Source of the DNA: Casuarina equisetifolia
Lineage: Eukaryota > Streptophyta > Magnoliopsida > Fagales > Casuarinaceae
NCBI GenBank assembly: GCA_028551475.1
Contig: CM052357.1
Span: 26,557,745-26,621,744 of the forward strand
DNA length: 64,000 bases
Reading direction: 5' to 3'
Position numbers and translations under genes: made by a program. This document shows positions 62,146-64,000 of the stretch, in pieces. The notes under the pieces were generated by a model that worked only from the letters and a program-made list of their open reading frames with translations, was not told the DNA's origin and did no database searches. Within the stretch, counting starts at the first letter, position 1; every line of letters begins with the position of its first letter.

Positions 62146-64000
62146 TCTAGTCACCACGAACTTGACACTTTGTGGGTGGGGTTGTTTAAGAGAGGTCACT
62201 CAAATTTAAATAAATATAAGCAGATGCTACACTTGATGGACGCCTTGTTGGTTGAATTGGCCATGAAGCTGTGGTTGATAATTGTTTCGACCTAGCTCTT
62301 GTTTGCACAACATTCAGATTTCTTGAAGCTTCACTGGACAGCATATTGAGACAACTCACCATTTCCAAAGCTTCTCACAACCAACTCATTACAAACCATT
62401 GCATTCTTGGGCTATAAAGATCAATTGTTCTTCGCATATTTTGGGTTAGTTTAGCTGTTCACTTTCAGATGCTATTTCTCTATAAAGGGCTAGATGTTAA
62501 CAATCTAGCTATTATAGTTTTTCTCTTCAGTACTTGTATACTTACTTGATATAACGCAAAAGACTCTAACCTTGAGTTTTTTTGCTCATAACGCCTTCAA
62601 AGAGGCCTATGTGAAAGGAGAATGATTAAAAGTGGCTCATTTCTCATTTCTCATTTCCTTTTCAAAACATATCAAGTCTAAGCAAGAAGAACTGCCTTTT
62701 TGACCAAACAAGGAAGAGAAGCAGTAAGGCAAAAACTTTTGCTACTAAGGTTGACAATTAATTAAAATTTCCTTCAGAAGGTTGGTGAGAGATTGCCAAG
62801 GAACACTGAGAGTTGGTGTGGTATAAGAAGTCTATTAAGATTATTGTAACGTTTGCAGCGATGTTGATAGCTGCTAAAATTTTTAGAATTTCTTGTAATT
62901 TAATTTAATAACTAAGTTTTTATTTTTGACTATCAAATTTATAGGTTTTCTTTTAGTTTCAAATAAATATTTCAGTCAATTTATCTCCAATTAACATGTA
63001 GCATATCATGCCAAATAGTCAATTAATAAGATGTGTTAACTCTACCTACACATGATATATTTATTTGAAGTTATCAATTCATCTCACTTTACAACAAAAG
63101 GGAGAGAGCGAGCGAGAGAGAGAGAGAGTAATCACTGCTTACGTCACCAAGTAATAAAGGACGATTATCTATTCATTAAAAAAGAGATGACTATTTCTCC
63201 ACAAGAAATAATTTTGCTTCAAGCAGAAACAAGCACGCCTGAAGTTGTAGCGCATGAAGTTACACAATATGCTATTTTTTTAGTGGTATAATAATGACAA
63301 TGATTAAGCTAAGATTACGTACTACAAAGTAAACAATTACATTTGCCCCACCTGATGAGGAAATCAGCACAATTCACGTGGTTTAGACTTGTGGGATTTG
63401 ATCCCATCTTCCAAAAGTTTTAGTGGCTGGAAGTGACGGAGCCTTTTTTGTTTTGCACATGAGTGGGGCATATTGAAACGCACTAGCCTCCATAACCACG
63501 TTTAGTTAATACATATTTGAAAAAGAGTCTCCCAATATGATTGCTCAGCGTGGCATTGATCCTGTAAAAACGTTTGGACAATGAGCTCATTATGGATGGT
63601 GATGAAACGCCTAAGTCTCATAATTTGTCACTCTCGCGTTTGGTCCCGAATTCAAAGCCCACCTTAATTGGCTTCCATGACGAGTCAGCTTTAGTTGATG
63701 CTAACTGACAAATCACACAAAAGAAGATCCTTTGGAAGTGCTCCTTGCACTGAGATGACCAAGAACTATGTCTTCTTTTCTCCTTTGTCAGGCTGGCGCA
63801 TCATGCCAACTTCTATCTTCTTTCTGATGTGACAAGATTGAACACGAAATTTGGAAGTTTGCGCAAAAGTAAGGGTCTAATATGGACAACCGACGATCAA
63901 AGATGGAAAAGGGAGCCTTCTCAATATGTAAAGTGCGGAATTTGTTGTCAATAAAATTCTTCATTGATCGCTAGACATTTTGTCACTTCGAAAAACGTTT
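62146..64000. other. Unassigned region at the right window end
   Basis: No supported gene. A promoter- or LTR-like patch with CTATAAAGGG (about 62480) lies at 62380-62600. A (GA)n tract with GAGC interruptions is at 63101-63128. Composition rises after 63340, which may be the flank or UTR of a gene beyond the window, but no frame or splice pattern is convincing. The 79-codon frame at 63052-63291 runs through the microsatellite and is probably chance. Confidence 0.4.

Overview
This window looks like nuclear DNA of a eudicot, most likely grapevine (Vitis) or a relative. The reasons are AT-rich spacers, genes with consensus GT-AG introns, plant-only gene families (a plant cyclic nucleotide-gated channel, RSZ22, a PSPG-type UDP-glycosyltransferase) and dense nested Ty1/copia and Ty3/gypsy debris. 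The genus is an inference from the general look of the retroelements, not something the sequence proves.

Layout. 1-2276: 3' half of a decayed copia element with its 3' LTR. 2586-3755: a promoter-like stretch with a possible orphan first exon, broken by two solo LTRs in opposite orientation. 4242-9476 (minus): intact seven-exon CNGC gene (copy A, 730 aa by my splicing). 9496-17220: its 5' flank, starting with a three-unit tandem repeat. 17221-26030: transposons nested three deep (plus-strand copia, minus-strand copia inside it, a 1.6-kb solo LTR inside that). 26017-30724 (minus): a second CNGC gene (copy B, 632 aa), truncated at its 3' end at the transposon junction. 30740-36430: copy B's 5' flank, collinear with that of copy A. 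37516-40262 (minus): the splicing factor RSZ22. 46850-48265 (plus): a single-exon glycosyltransferase. 50671-54004: a non-autonomous LTR retrotransposon with both LTRs. 54255-62145: broken copia and gypsy pieces on both strands. 62146-64000: nothing assigned.

The main biological story is a tandem duplication of a CNGC gene together with more than 6 kb of 5' flank. The copies then diverged in three visible ways: the pore selectivity filter (GNCL versus GQSL), a lost splice acceptor in copy B with an in-frame substitute 6 nt downstream, and loss of about 85 C-terminal residues of copy B where a deletion fused its last exon to a copia element. A triplicated promoter repeat is kept in front of both copies. 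The other genes have no evident functional link to the CNGC pair. I saw no CRISPR array, rRNA or intact tRNA. No wholly new system is evident; the most novel items are the CNGC pair with its repeated promoter and the chimeric non-autonomous retroelement.
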